DNA of 64,000 nt, taken from NCBI GenBank assembly GCA_014925825.1, contig JACGCK010000015.1, positions 62,001-126,000 of the forward strand, given 5' to 3'. Below the pieces are notes generated by a model. That model did no database searches. It had not been told where the DNA came from and worked only from the letters and a program-made list of their open reading frames with translations. Position 1 is the stretch's first letter, and each line of letters opens with the position of its first letter. The position numbers were made by a program, and so were the translations under genes. This DNA is from Pholiota molesta. Taxonomy: Eukaryota; Basidiomycota; Agaricomycetes; Agaricales; Strophariaceae. Shown in pieces: positions 36,035 through 45,326 of this stretch.

Positions 36035-36150
36035 TCCCCTTATCAAGCGCGTCTCCAGAACACTTCGGGATGTTATTCTTATGTTTTCTCGAACTTGGGC
36101 ACACCATAATCATTCGATTTCCATCTACCGCATCAGCATGTTGTGAACAA
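36035..36150 (-). pseudogene. decayed copy of the last exon of the GFA gene at 38751
   Basis: The minus strand reads GCCCAAGTTCGAGAAAACAT and CGCTTGATAAGGGG, matching the last exon of the GFA-fold gene (GCCCAAGTTCGAGAAACATA and CGCTTGATAAGGGG at about 38755-38835) with scattered changes. Only the C-terminal exon is represented and it is not linked to other exons. It lies just 3' of the unknown gene at 36184-36928. Confidence 0.75.
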
Positions 36151-36183
36151 TAATGGCTTTGGCCAAGTTATATATTATGGTAC

Positions 36184-36928
36184 TCAGTCGCTTTCTTCCG
36201 ACTCGGAGACATCGGACGTTACAGTATCTACCTCCATAGATCTCCTGGATTGCAAACCAGTCCTGTAGAACTCGTCTATTTTCCCGAATGTATCAGTTCT
36301 TGATACGTGGTCTCTGCCGGGATTGAAGATGAGTTAATCGGCGAGCATGGTTAAGCAATTCTACATACCTCCGGTGCATACTCAAGTTCTGAGATGCAGA
36401 TGCCTCCACTGATTCCTCTGGTAAAAATACCAGTTTGCCTCTGCCTGCTCGAGGCCTAGAAAAAAAATCAGTTCAGACAGTCGAACACAAAGGGGTGGGA
36501 GACAGACAGTACCTGGGTGGAGGCGGTAACGATGCAAATCCCGGGGAGGTTGGTCTGTCAGGCAGAGCGGTGTGAGGCTGATCTGAGGTAGATTGGCCTT
36601 CAGAAGGTTCGACTTCGCTCTCTGCCGGTGCGTTTGATTTTGGTTTCTTATTCCGGGAGGGAACTCGGGCAGAGTGGGCCGTTGGTGACATAGGTTGCGC
36701 TTGGATTTTAAGCTCACTGTTTTGTATGAGCTCGTCACTGTCCTCGGCAACGGGAAGAATACTCAACTCGTTTTCCACTGGCAGTGTTTCCTCATCTATA
36801 GCTTTCGCCTCCGTAGCCAAGTCGGCATTGTCGTTGTTGACAACAGCTTGTTTAGGTTCTATCCCTAATTCGCGTAGACGAGACCTGTGGGCCCAACGCA
36901 TGTGGTCTTGGGGAGTAGGGTAGGACAT
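36184..36928 (-). CDS. unknown fungal protein
   Basis: Three exons (36928-36513, 36455-36369, 36313-36184) give 210 residues. The N-terminus MSYPTPQDHMRWAHRSRLRE may form a short helix. The middle is acidic and rich in Ser, Pro and Gln, with no domain. The C-terminus contains GRGKLVFLPEESVEAS, RTDTFGKIDEFYRTGLQSRR and an acidic SESEESD end. The splice sites are consensus and the frame holds through both junctions, so this is likely a real gene, but I cannot name a family. It may be a mostly disordered nuclear protein, by composition only. Confidence 0.65.
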
Positions 36929-38500
36929 TTTGGAGAGGACTGAGTCAAGGGAGGAAGGCGGAGAATGATGGCTACTCTCATCGCAAAAATCAAGCTATTT
37001 AAGCTTGTAGGATTCACCACGAGGCCTCAAACAAATCCTTAGACGTCTATAATATATTCCCCAAAACGTAAATTCTACCGGTGTGCGCACACCCATCTTC
37101 TGGATATCTAGATGTGCATAAGCATTCTCGGAGATTGATTGGTTGCAGCGATTACTTACAGCCTTCGGAATTCTGTAAGCTGTGGAAGCCATGCGATCAA
37201 TGTATTTCTTAGGTCTCACAATGGAGTTCAGGGTCGGCAAGCCGGCTGGTTGTAACTGTAAGTCTGTATTGGAATACCTGGAAAAGACATCCTGTATCAC
37301 AAAAGGCAAATCCTATATTTGATTACTTTGGCTACTCAGCAATGAGTCAGCATGACTTTGTTACTGTCAGGCAAACTCCGAGGAATACGACGTCCCAAAT
37401 ATCCCAGGAGCTGAATATGGACTACCATGCTGCGGCATCAGGGAACGCATAGGCAAATTCCACTGAACTGGTGTCTGATCAACTGAATCCGTTTTGGCAG
37501 AAATATCCATAAGCATTTATCACTGATTCTAAAAATAGCAGATGGCGAGCAAGAACATGGGAGATTGTCCGAAAATTCTATAAAAGGTGTCAAGCATGTT
37601 TAAAAAGCTTTTGATAAGAGTGTCGCTTAGCCCTTTCTTCTTTCCTGCGGCAGAAACGACCCAGGTTTAGTGACCAATCTCACGATTGATGCATCTTTTC
37701 GGCCTTGTTTTGAAATGGCAATCAATTGCGCCCCCATTGTTGGCCATTGTCTTTAAGCGATGCGGCTTCGACTCGAGGACTTATGATTAATGATGGTTGA
37801 CTCTGTAATTAATCTATGTTCGATGCTTGCGCTTTGAAGCGGAAGCAAATGTACATAGCCAAAATAGATGCTGCCTTTACAGATCATATGAGACGCCGAA
37901 GAGCCGACCCTTCGTCTAAGTATGCGGAGGCAATTCAGATAGTCGGGCCCCATGGTAGTGGCAGGATATTCTCGACCCATAACTCGGCATTCTGAACCAA
38001 ACGAATGGTAGTGATGTCTCCCATTTGCAATCCTGATTTTTTTACCCGAGTCACTGTCCAAAAATCGTGCAGAGCTTGACCCAAGCATCCAAGGGAATCC
38101 TTAATTAAGCAGTGGGAAGCACAGGCGGTGAGAGATTGATTGGAGTAAGATAACAAATCCAAGCGCCAGATTTCCATCAACATTGTCGCCGATGTAGTTC
38201 CCAACACGTTCTTTATCAAAAGATTAGGCCCCGTGTATTTAATTTCTAACAGTGAGCTCAGGGACTGCAGGAGATTTCCGCCCTCACTGAATCTGTACCC
38301 CATTTTCTGCTAACAGTTTTAACGCATGATTATGCATAAACAGAAATAAGTGTCGGCGGAACAAACGATGTGTGGGGCGTCTGCTGGCCTGACAGGTGGT
38401 GGATTCATGAAATTACTTGCAAATGCGATGAAAGAATTCCAATGGCGTCGTGCAAACGTGCAGATAAAGTTTCCCATGCCTTTACTTTGGGATGATCTCT
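36929..38500. other. 1.6-kb interval with unassigned open frames
   Basis: Minus-strand frames at 36995-37309 (104 codons) and 37935-38303 (122 codons) are open but lack recognisable domains and convincing exon partners. They may be remnants. A conserved gene cannot be supported. Confidence 0.35.
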
Positions 38501-38506
38501 ACGAAA

Positions 38507-38647
38507 GATCGAAAGGCGGACGAGATGCGTGCGAAATCCGGCGAGGAGCTTCACGCGGTCGAGCGCTTAGCGAGACGCCGCGTCTAAGGATAGCGTATCT
38601 GGATTCAACTACAGTAGTTACTGCTGAAAGTGTAATGGTAAACATCA
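38507..38647. repeat. copy of the TAF13 upstream segment
   Basis: GGCGGACGAGATGCGTGCGA and GAGGAGCTTCACGCGGTCGA match 33906 onward with few differences, and looser similarity continues to about 38647. It lies 3' of the GFA gene stop, in noncoding DNA. Confidence 0.75.
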
Positions 38648-38750
38648 ATTGAATTGAACTTGTTAAATTCTTCGCACCGAGTTTGAGGTCGAGGAATTTG
38701 ACAACCAGAGTTGAAATATATTAAGTACGCATAACAAACCAGGGACTCAA

Positions 38751-39477
38751 TCAATCGCTCCCCTTATCAAGCGCATTTCCACTAGACTCCGGAATTTGTG
38801 GGCTGCTATCTTTATGTTTCTCGAACTTGGGCAATCCATCGTTTACATCGACTGCACGTTGGGAATAAAATATATGGCAGCTACAGAAGTTGGGAGTCAG
38901 TAAGATTGTGACGATCCTTGCACAACAAAAAAAGACATCCTAACCTTGGGTAGAACTTGCGCTGATCCTCATGGCTTTCGAAGTGAAGGAGCGTGGGGAA
39001 TACCATTAACATTTTCCGCCCCTCATCCATGATGGGCGTCCGACAATTAATGCAGGAGACCTTACAAGGAAGGACGTATTCCTGCGACTGCTCTTCAGCA
39101 TTCCAAAACACTAACTGATCTTTCCCTTTCGTAAAATAAAGGTCGGTTTTTTCGATTATCGCTGCCTATTTTATTGTCGGGAACAGAATTACAGCGTTCA
39201 AAAATTAAAAATTGAGAGTGCTTACCCACTGAAATGGCGCTCCATGTAGTGTCTGGCAAGTACGACAGTGGCAAAATTTCGCATCAAGGGGCCTTTCTCT
39301 GGAAATCTCAAATTGGACCTTGCTACAAAAACAAGAGCCTTGATGTCGTGCTTTGAATGGCTTCGGCTGATTCAAGGAGTATGGTGGGTGGACCATGCCA
39401 TTCTGTTGCACTCGCTCTCTTTCGTCATTATAACGATCATTGTACTGCGAAGAGTTAGGACCGTCAGAGGAAGTCAT
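38751..39477 (-). CDS. GFA-fold (glutathione-dependent formaldehyde-activating/CENP-V) family protein
   Basis: Three exons (39477-39226, 39165-38945, 38880-38751) give 200 residues. The fold binds zinc through Cys sets: GSCFCSKVQFEI, FCHCRTCQTLHGAPFQW, and later PCKVSCINCRTPIMDEGRKM, all present here. FPTLLHF and SCHIFYSQRAVDV close the domain. Relatives condense formaldehyde with glutathione in bacteria, but most fungal members have no proven substrate, so only the fold is claimed. The first in-frame ATG (MTSSDGP) is used. The first 45 residues are a low-complexity lead, and the last 25 are a polar tail. A degraded copy of its last exon lies at 36035-36150. Confidence 0.85.
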
Positions 39478-40582
39478 TTTCGAATGAGAAGGATATGAAG
39501 GTAGTTGGGCCAAAGTTGGGCACTAGAAAGCGATTTGTAGTCGGAGTGACGTCAATTAAGTATGCACGTGACCATGCCACTCCGAATCACGATTATTGTC
39601 ACGGTGACAGCGTCACAACCCCCCGCGTTCCCTTCCTCGAATTGTGCTCGAAAGTCATAGTTCCTACCTTTGATCACTTGATATACTCGGTATTGCTATA
39701 ATCTAACGAGTTCAAGTTTTTAAAGGCGATATAGCCAGAACGAACATTGGGGATTCACACCACTTCCAAGCAATTTCAAGTTTCGGGTCAATCAAGGGTC
39801 AATCAGGTTATTTGCGATGTACGGCTGGTCGATGGATTAAAAGCTGTAACAGTCTCCCTTTCAGACATTGGGTGCCGCAATCCATTGTCTTGACGTTCTG
39901 ACTATGGACTTGCTAAGGACCTCAAAACAAACCCACGCTTACCATTGAAGTTTAGCACAATGGCACCACAACGCGAACATTCATTGTTCAGTCCTGGCTC
40001 TCTCGACTGCCGTTTTCTAGTTCTTTGCAGCACGGCTCAAATTGGACCGTTTTGAATTCCCTGACCTTATGGAATTTCTCAAGCGCATAACCGTTTCTCA
40101 CTTTGTGCAGGCTCTTGTATTGTACTCGACTAATGTCGCTTTGGCGACAGGAAAGGTTTCATCTCCTGCTTCTGCAGTTCAAGCAACCTGCGTCGAGATG
40201 GTTGTTGGCTCTGCTTGCATAATTGTACTCCTTCCTGTATCTGTTGGTCTGGTGCTACATATGTGGGCTTTGTTTCTCTGTGCCATGTGCTTGGGAGGTG
40301 GAACTGGTCCCAAATCCGCAGAGGAAACGTTCCCGTTCAATATTAAAAACGGTGGTTTTTGAAAGTGGGACACAAACGTCGTGGCATATCGTTTCAGGTG
40401 CCCTGGTTGGTTTCAAACTTGCATGGTCATGCTGTGGTTTGCTTGGACGGGTTGAGCCCATCCATTTTTTGCATTGTTCTCTGCGGCATACTTAAGGAAG
40501 CCTGGTTATTTGCTTACATCGTGTTCCGCCACCTCCACCTATCAAGGAACACTCTAATCTTTCACGACCGTTCAGATTGAAT
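39478..40582. other. 1.1-kb upstream region, possible long 5' leader of the Clp1-like gene
   Basis: A plus-strand hydrophobic open frame (40042-40362) has no family match, and similar frames overlap on the other strand. Short direct repeats (GGGTCAATCA twice near 39785-39805) occur. Nothing coding is supported. Confidence 0.4.
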
Positions 40583-41461
40583 ATGACGCGCCGTAAATTC
40601 CCACCCACTCGGGGACGGACCCATCACAGATCCTCAAGCTCGGTTTCAAATACTCAAGCATCAAACAGCCAACCACCGAATGACCCCATACCCTTCCCAG
40701 TGACTCTGGGGATACCCGCGCTGGATCCAGTTGACGTTGCCGCTCTGAGGCGCAAATTTCCTGATACATTTGGAAAATTGGAAACAGTAGAACTTCCATC
40801 GCCTGTACGCCCTCCCGCGCCACCCGATGGCCTAAGGTATGCCCTCACCAGTCCGTAGCTTTCCTCCGACTGACATATATCTTCCTTCCTTCCGCGGCAC
40901 TCTTCCAGCTTGCTGGACGGGATCCATGGCAGCGACATAATTACACCGCCCATCCACGCCGGCCAACTGCCCACCCAGCTCCGGATTTCGCTCCCCGAGT
41001 CAGTGTGTGTCTGCCCAACCCACATCATCGCGTGCCCGCCTGAAGGGAAGCGCAAGACATACACGCTCTTCCTAGTCCATTCCAGCGTGTTGGAGGCGAA
41101 CTGCGCCTCGCTGCCGCAGCCTTTTCCGCCGTCTCTGGCCCCCGTGGCCTCGAACTCAAGTACCACGCTCGATCAGGCGATTCTGCCAGTGATCACCTAC
41201 GATTTGCCGTATCCGGACGCCTTCCTCGCCATGCAGACTTGGATGTATATGAAAGACGATTTGTTGCTGTTCGAGATGGCCATTCCGAGTAACCGCTCGC
41301 TTTGGGCTACGTCGTATGATGCCGCTGAGCGGCAACTGGACTTCTTGTACGGGATGTGGCGCAATGCCCGTTATTTAGGTGTTATCGACATGGCGCTTTA
41401 CGATGTATTAAAAGTAGGTTGGAATGAGGTCTACGCGACTCGTGCTGGTTTTTCGCGTTAG
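40583..41461 (+). CDS. Clp1-like protein (clampless1 family)
   Basis: Two exons (40583-40836, 40909-41461) give 268 residues. After a Ser/Pro-rich lead comes a region that fits the basidiomycete Clp1 family: LPTQLRISLPESVCVC, KTYTLFLVHSSVLEANCASL, LPYPDAFLAMQTWMYMK, and the C-terminal YGMWRNARYLGVIDMALYDV. Clp1 of Coprinopsis is needed for clamp-cell formation, and Clp1 of Ustilago acts in dikaryon proliferation after mating. Many mushroom genomes carry several paralogs, so this one need not be the mating regulator. The name rests on overall pattern, not on a catalytic motif. It is convergent with RPC31. Confidence 0.7.
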
Positions 41462-41731
41462 ACTGTCGTTCTGTAATTGGCATTTTTTTGGTCAGGTAAC
41501 TGGCCTTCATCGCGCTGTTGGTCCGAAGTTGTATACTTATACTGCTTAGAGCTCGTCAAAATCCGTGGAAGGAGAGATGCATCGCCATCTTCGTCGTTAA
41601 AAACGAGTAGCGTCATAGTTCTTTGGATACCGCGCGAAATATGGTGTTGTCCAATGCTGTGATTGAAATGGGATAGTAGGGCAGTGGTATGATACAAAAA
41701 TGCGATGAAATAAATTAATTTCACGGAATCA

Positions 41732-42598
41732 TCAGTCGTAATCTCCCCCTACAGAAAGTCAATTGGAATGCTGAATACTTGCAATAGGGAATAGACCTAC
41801 CTCCGCCATCATCTCCACCACCCCCACCGCCCAAGTCGTCGTTGTCGTCTCCCTCGCCGTTGTCGAAATAATTTTCAGCATAGTCATTTTCGCCGTATTC
41901 TTCGTCAACGTCGTAGTCTGATTCGGCCGCCTGGGAACCAGCATCCGAGCGTTCTTCAGATGATTTTTCCTGCTCAAAAGGTAAGCAGGATAAGATAAGA
42001 AAATGGGTTATGACTCACCTCGTCCTCTGCATCTTCTGCGAGCTCCTCAAGATTCATCTTGACCTTCCCAGTAGTTGGCTGCTGTGGGGCGGGTTTTTTC
42101 TTTCGTTTTGGGTTGAAGTAATCTTCAAAAACCTCGGTTGGAAAGAAGGGTGCATGGAGGTCTTTCCGTTTTAGCGTAGGCTGCGTAGCGGCTGATGGTC
42201 TATACTTGTCCGAGTATCGTTCCAATTCTAATTACCCCCTTCAGCCAGTGCACAACGATACAAGGTGCATTTTTCGCTCGCCTGTTGTTTTAGTTTTCTC
42301 GACGAGGTAATACTGCGATTTCCTCATGCGTGCGGCGTATCCTAACTGGAGCTCAGCGATACGCTTCTCATCGGGCGAAGGTTCTGTCAATACCGGAACA
42401 CGCGCTGGCTACATACAAGGTCAATATATGCGTTCAAAGAAGGCAACTGAAACACACGGGATATAAAGCTGTAGCCTCCCGCGATAGGTTTTGTAGATCC
42501 GCGAAAGTCAGACCCATGGGCGGCAGGGCGTTGGAAAAGCCGCCGCGTCCGCCGCCCCACCCACCGCCGCGACCACCGCGACCACCGCCTCGAGACAT
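41732..42598 (-). CDS. RPC31: DNA-directed RNA polymerase III subunit RPC31/RPC7
   Basis: Five exons (42598-42458, 42408-42282, 42227-42019, 41969-41801, 41748-41732) give 220 residues. The Gly/Arg-rich start (MSRGGGRGGRGGG) is followed by LPPMGLTFADLQ, RVPVLTEPSPDEKRIAELQL and RYSDKYRPSAATQPTLKRKD, as in Rpc31. The C-terminal third is strongly acidic and Gly-rich (DYDVDEEYGENDYAENYFDN), the hallmark of this subunit, which works in the initiation subcomplex of Pol III with RPC82 and RPC34. Intron 2 (42281-42228) starts with GC rather than GT; no GT donor gives an open frame. It is divergent from YRA1 with a 209-bp gap. Confidence 0.9.
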
Positions 42599-42807
42599 AG
42601 GGATAGATAAAGGAGAACGTTTGATGAAGGGCCTTGTTGACTGTCCGGAAGCGGGCTATGATCGAATTCAAGCTCCGACATCCTCATAAGGAGTGACTCC
42701 GAAAGCACAGCAGCAGCCACTTCTTTCTTCCCCCCCACCACCACCTCCGCCACTCATCACTTCATCCCTCCCTTTCTTTCTATTAACGACCTATTCTATC
42801 AACTATA
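42599..42807. promoter_or_regulatory. short bidirectional promoter, RPC31 / YRA1
   Basis: Only 209 bp separate the two start codons. The plus side carries a long pyrimidine tract (CTTCTTTCTTCCCCCCC and on) before ATG 42808, typical of strongly expressed fungal genes. No TATA box is clear. Confidence 0.5.
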
Positions 42808-44360
42808 ATGGACAAGTCGCTCGACGAGGTTCGCAGCTCCTCCTGCCACGTAAATGGACCGCGTCTGACCGAAATTTTCTGCAGATCATCTCCTCCAAGC
42901 CCAAGACCGCTCGTCGTGGAAGCGGCCGCCGTGCTGCTGGCGCTGCTCGTGCCCAAGTTCTCGGAAAACCCGTCGCCACCCCCGCTCAGCGTACTCGTGC
43001 CGCCGCAGCCCCCGTTGTGGCCCCCAAGGCCGTCGCCCAAGGATCGGAGAAAATCGTTGTTTCAAACCTTCCTGGAGACGTGAATGAGGCTCAAATCAAG
43101 GTCCGTGTGATTTCGTGCGTTTGGCACGTGTACACCCACTCATTTCCTCCTGCTATCTTTAGGACCTTTTCACTACCACCATTGGTCCCCTGCGAGAAGT
43201 TAACTTGCATTATGACGCCGGAGGACGCTCAAAGGGTGTCGCCACCATCACCTTCCAGAAGAAGGGTGACGGCGCGAAGGCCTTCCAGCAATACAACAAC
43301 CGACTTATCGATGGCAGTTAGTACCGCCTCTCCTCTCACCTTTCGCATATATCGCCCTGTTCCTGGAGTGGGGAATATCCTGCTTCGTGACCTTCCCCTT
43401 GCAGCGGAACCGTTGGCTTGCTGTCTCTGACCAACCTGTATGCAATACCAAGACGGCGACAACTTCTCAGATGCGCATTTATCCCTGCATGCGGGACAAA
43501 TATGCCATCTTGTGTTATTCGAACTTTCTGTCCAGCTCATTCAGCGGACAGCAGCTCTCCTTATTCTCCAGGACTGATCACCCTGGATGGATTGAGCTGG
43601 TTCGAGACACGTCGTGAATACTCTTCATGTTCACGATGAGAACAGTGTACCACAGCCTGTGGTACACTTCGATGAAGAACCAGAGGAAGATGAACAAAGG
43701 ATGTCAAGCAGAGGCATGTCCGATCGCTTTGAAGAAGCGCTCGGTCTCTTTGCCACTCATTCCAAGCTCATCTGTCGTTTTCCTCTTGGGTGCGGTGTCG
43801 GATATCTAAAGCTAAGCTGGTTCGAAGTTGCAAATACTCAAGGCAATGCAGAGACACAGCTATACGGTTTCGCGGTAAACAAGGTGGTCTGGGTCTTGCG
43901 CGTCCCGTTTGACCCTCTTCCCTTTTGCATGGACTTGCCTCAATGAACAGCCGACTAACCTGCCTCGCTCTTCTCTTCGACTCGTATTCATCTAGAACGG
44001 CCTATGAAGATTGAAATCGTCGTGGATCCATCGAAGCCCCTCCCTTTGGCATCTCGTGTGGCCCCCGCGCCTGCTGCTGCCGCTGCGGCAACTGGTAAGG
44101 CTCAAGCCCCAAGGTCGGTTGAAGTCCCACAGTCGACAGGCGCCAATATCTCACCACCGTCCCATAGAGCCGGAGCTGGTCGTGGACGACGAGGAAGGGG
44201 TGGTGCTCGCAAGACCGAGAGGCCTCCCAAGACCGCCGCCGATCTCGACGCCGAGATGGAGGTTCGTAAAATTTCCTCCTCGTTATTTTTCTTACCTAAT
44301 ACCGACTCTGTTCGTTAGGATTACACTGCAGCCAACGCGCCTGCCGCCGCCGCCGTCTAA
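42808..44360 (+). CDS. YRA1: mRNA export adaptor of the ALY/REF/Yra1 family
   Basis: Five exons (42808-42828, 42885-43100, 43163-43316, 43996-44261, 44319-44360) give 232 residues. The first exon encodes just MDKSLDE, followed by IISSKPKTARRGSGRR: the conserved N-terminal REF motif and basic region. The single RRM is at about 62-138 (KIVVSNLPGDVNEAQIKDLF, GVATITFQKKGDGAKAFQQY, DGKRPMKIEIVVD). The C-terminus is Arg/Gly-rich (AGAGRGRRGRGGARK), then TAADLDAEMEDYTA, the C-terminal REF box. These proteins bridge the TREX complex and the Mex67 export receptor. Intron 3, splitting the RRM after LIDG, is 679 nt, far longer than any other intron modelled here; the protein is continuous across it, so no exon is missing. 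Confidence 0.93.
43644..43668 (+). other. 11-bp perfect hairpin inside the long YRA1 intron
   Basis: AGTGTACCACA at 43644-43654 and its exact reverse complement at 43658-43668 are separated by three bases (GCC). It sits near the middle of the 679-nt intron. Whether it is functional in the RNA is unknown. Confidence 0.7.
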
Positions 44361-44944
44361 ATCGATTTTACTTCTTGTCTTGTCTTAGTGGTACTGTACA
44401 TTCTCGTTTTGCACTTGGCCTCTTGTTTCCATACCCCTTCTCACTCCATTCTACTTTGCTCGCTTCCACGGCTCGCCTTTTTTATAAAATCCCCTCTCAG
44501 GTACCAGCTGGCGTAGTAATTATGTTGACTGGACTGTGGTTGTAATATCATTCCTCGTAATTCTCGATCTGCAATTTATCGTCGTTGTCTGGTCCGTATC
44601 TGAACTGCTGAGGTTGCGAAGTCGTATAACGACGCAAGGTTGTATATAGGTTTTGGAACACAAACTCGTTGATTCAGACTTGCAGTTGCTGGGTGGTATG
44701 TTGCATAAAAAAACAATGGGGACAAATGAATATCAGAAAACAATTTGAAAAATAGCGTTGGTAGAGCTAAAAACTGGCAAGTATCATTTGTATGCACGTA
44801 GGAAATACAAGGGAATACATATATGCAAATTGGTGACGAACGCAGCCGTTCGTTGAACGAATTCCATCAACCACGCAACAAGACACACTTGCTTGACTGG
44901 AAGAATGAAGACGGGAATTGGATGATGTAGAAAAGCCAGCGCCT
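44361..44944. other. 3' flank of YRA1 and array boundary
   Basis: T-rich 3' sequence and a CTTTTTTATAAAA tract follow the stop. No gene is seen up to the first HEM14 fragment. Confidence 0.5.
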
Positions 44945-45265
44945 ATCGTATGTACTCCGATTCACTGGGGATCCCATTCCCATGCCACCTTCCTACCCTA
45001 CCCGCCTCGACACGCTAATCAGCGTCCTCTTCATGGCGACTGCATTTCCGCAATCCTCTCGAGTTAGGCCCGAAGCAGTGTCCGTTAATACCCAATTAAT
45101 ACCTCAAGTGCGCCAATAAACAGGATCAGGGAAGATTTCCTTTCGAGGAGGCATCGAGTTGGACCTGTAGTTCGCCAAGACCCGCAAGAAGGAATGGAGG
45201 GGTATCGATGCTCAATGCCGAGGGGGGTATAGGAGGGAAAGGCTTGCATAGGACCGCTGGTCATG
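44945..45265 (-). pseudogene. decayed HEM14 3'-end fragment (array copy 0)
   Basis: Blocks such as CTGCATTTCCGCAATCCTCT, CGCCAATAAACAGGATC and TTGGACCTGTAGTTCGCCAA match the last HEM14 exon of the intact gene (59584-60294), with insertions, deletions and substitutions that destroy the frame. It directly follows the stop of membrane-protein copy A, the same arrangement as at 53.3 and 56.5 kb. Confidence 0.8.
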
Positions 45266-45326
45266 AATGCGAGCTCGGCGACGGGGGATTTCGTGACGTA
45301 GTTGGTACGGGCTGCGATCCATCAGA

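Noticed and set aside
42693..43430. A 245-codon open frame over the YRA1 exons
   Set aside because: It reads through the introns and in a different frame from the RRM; the spliced ALY/Yra1 model explains the region.
43614..43946. A 110-codon open frame within the YRA1 long intron
   Set aside because: The RRM is continuous across the intron (LIDG then KRPMKIE), the frame has no domain, and no splice sites join it to the flanking exons.
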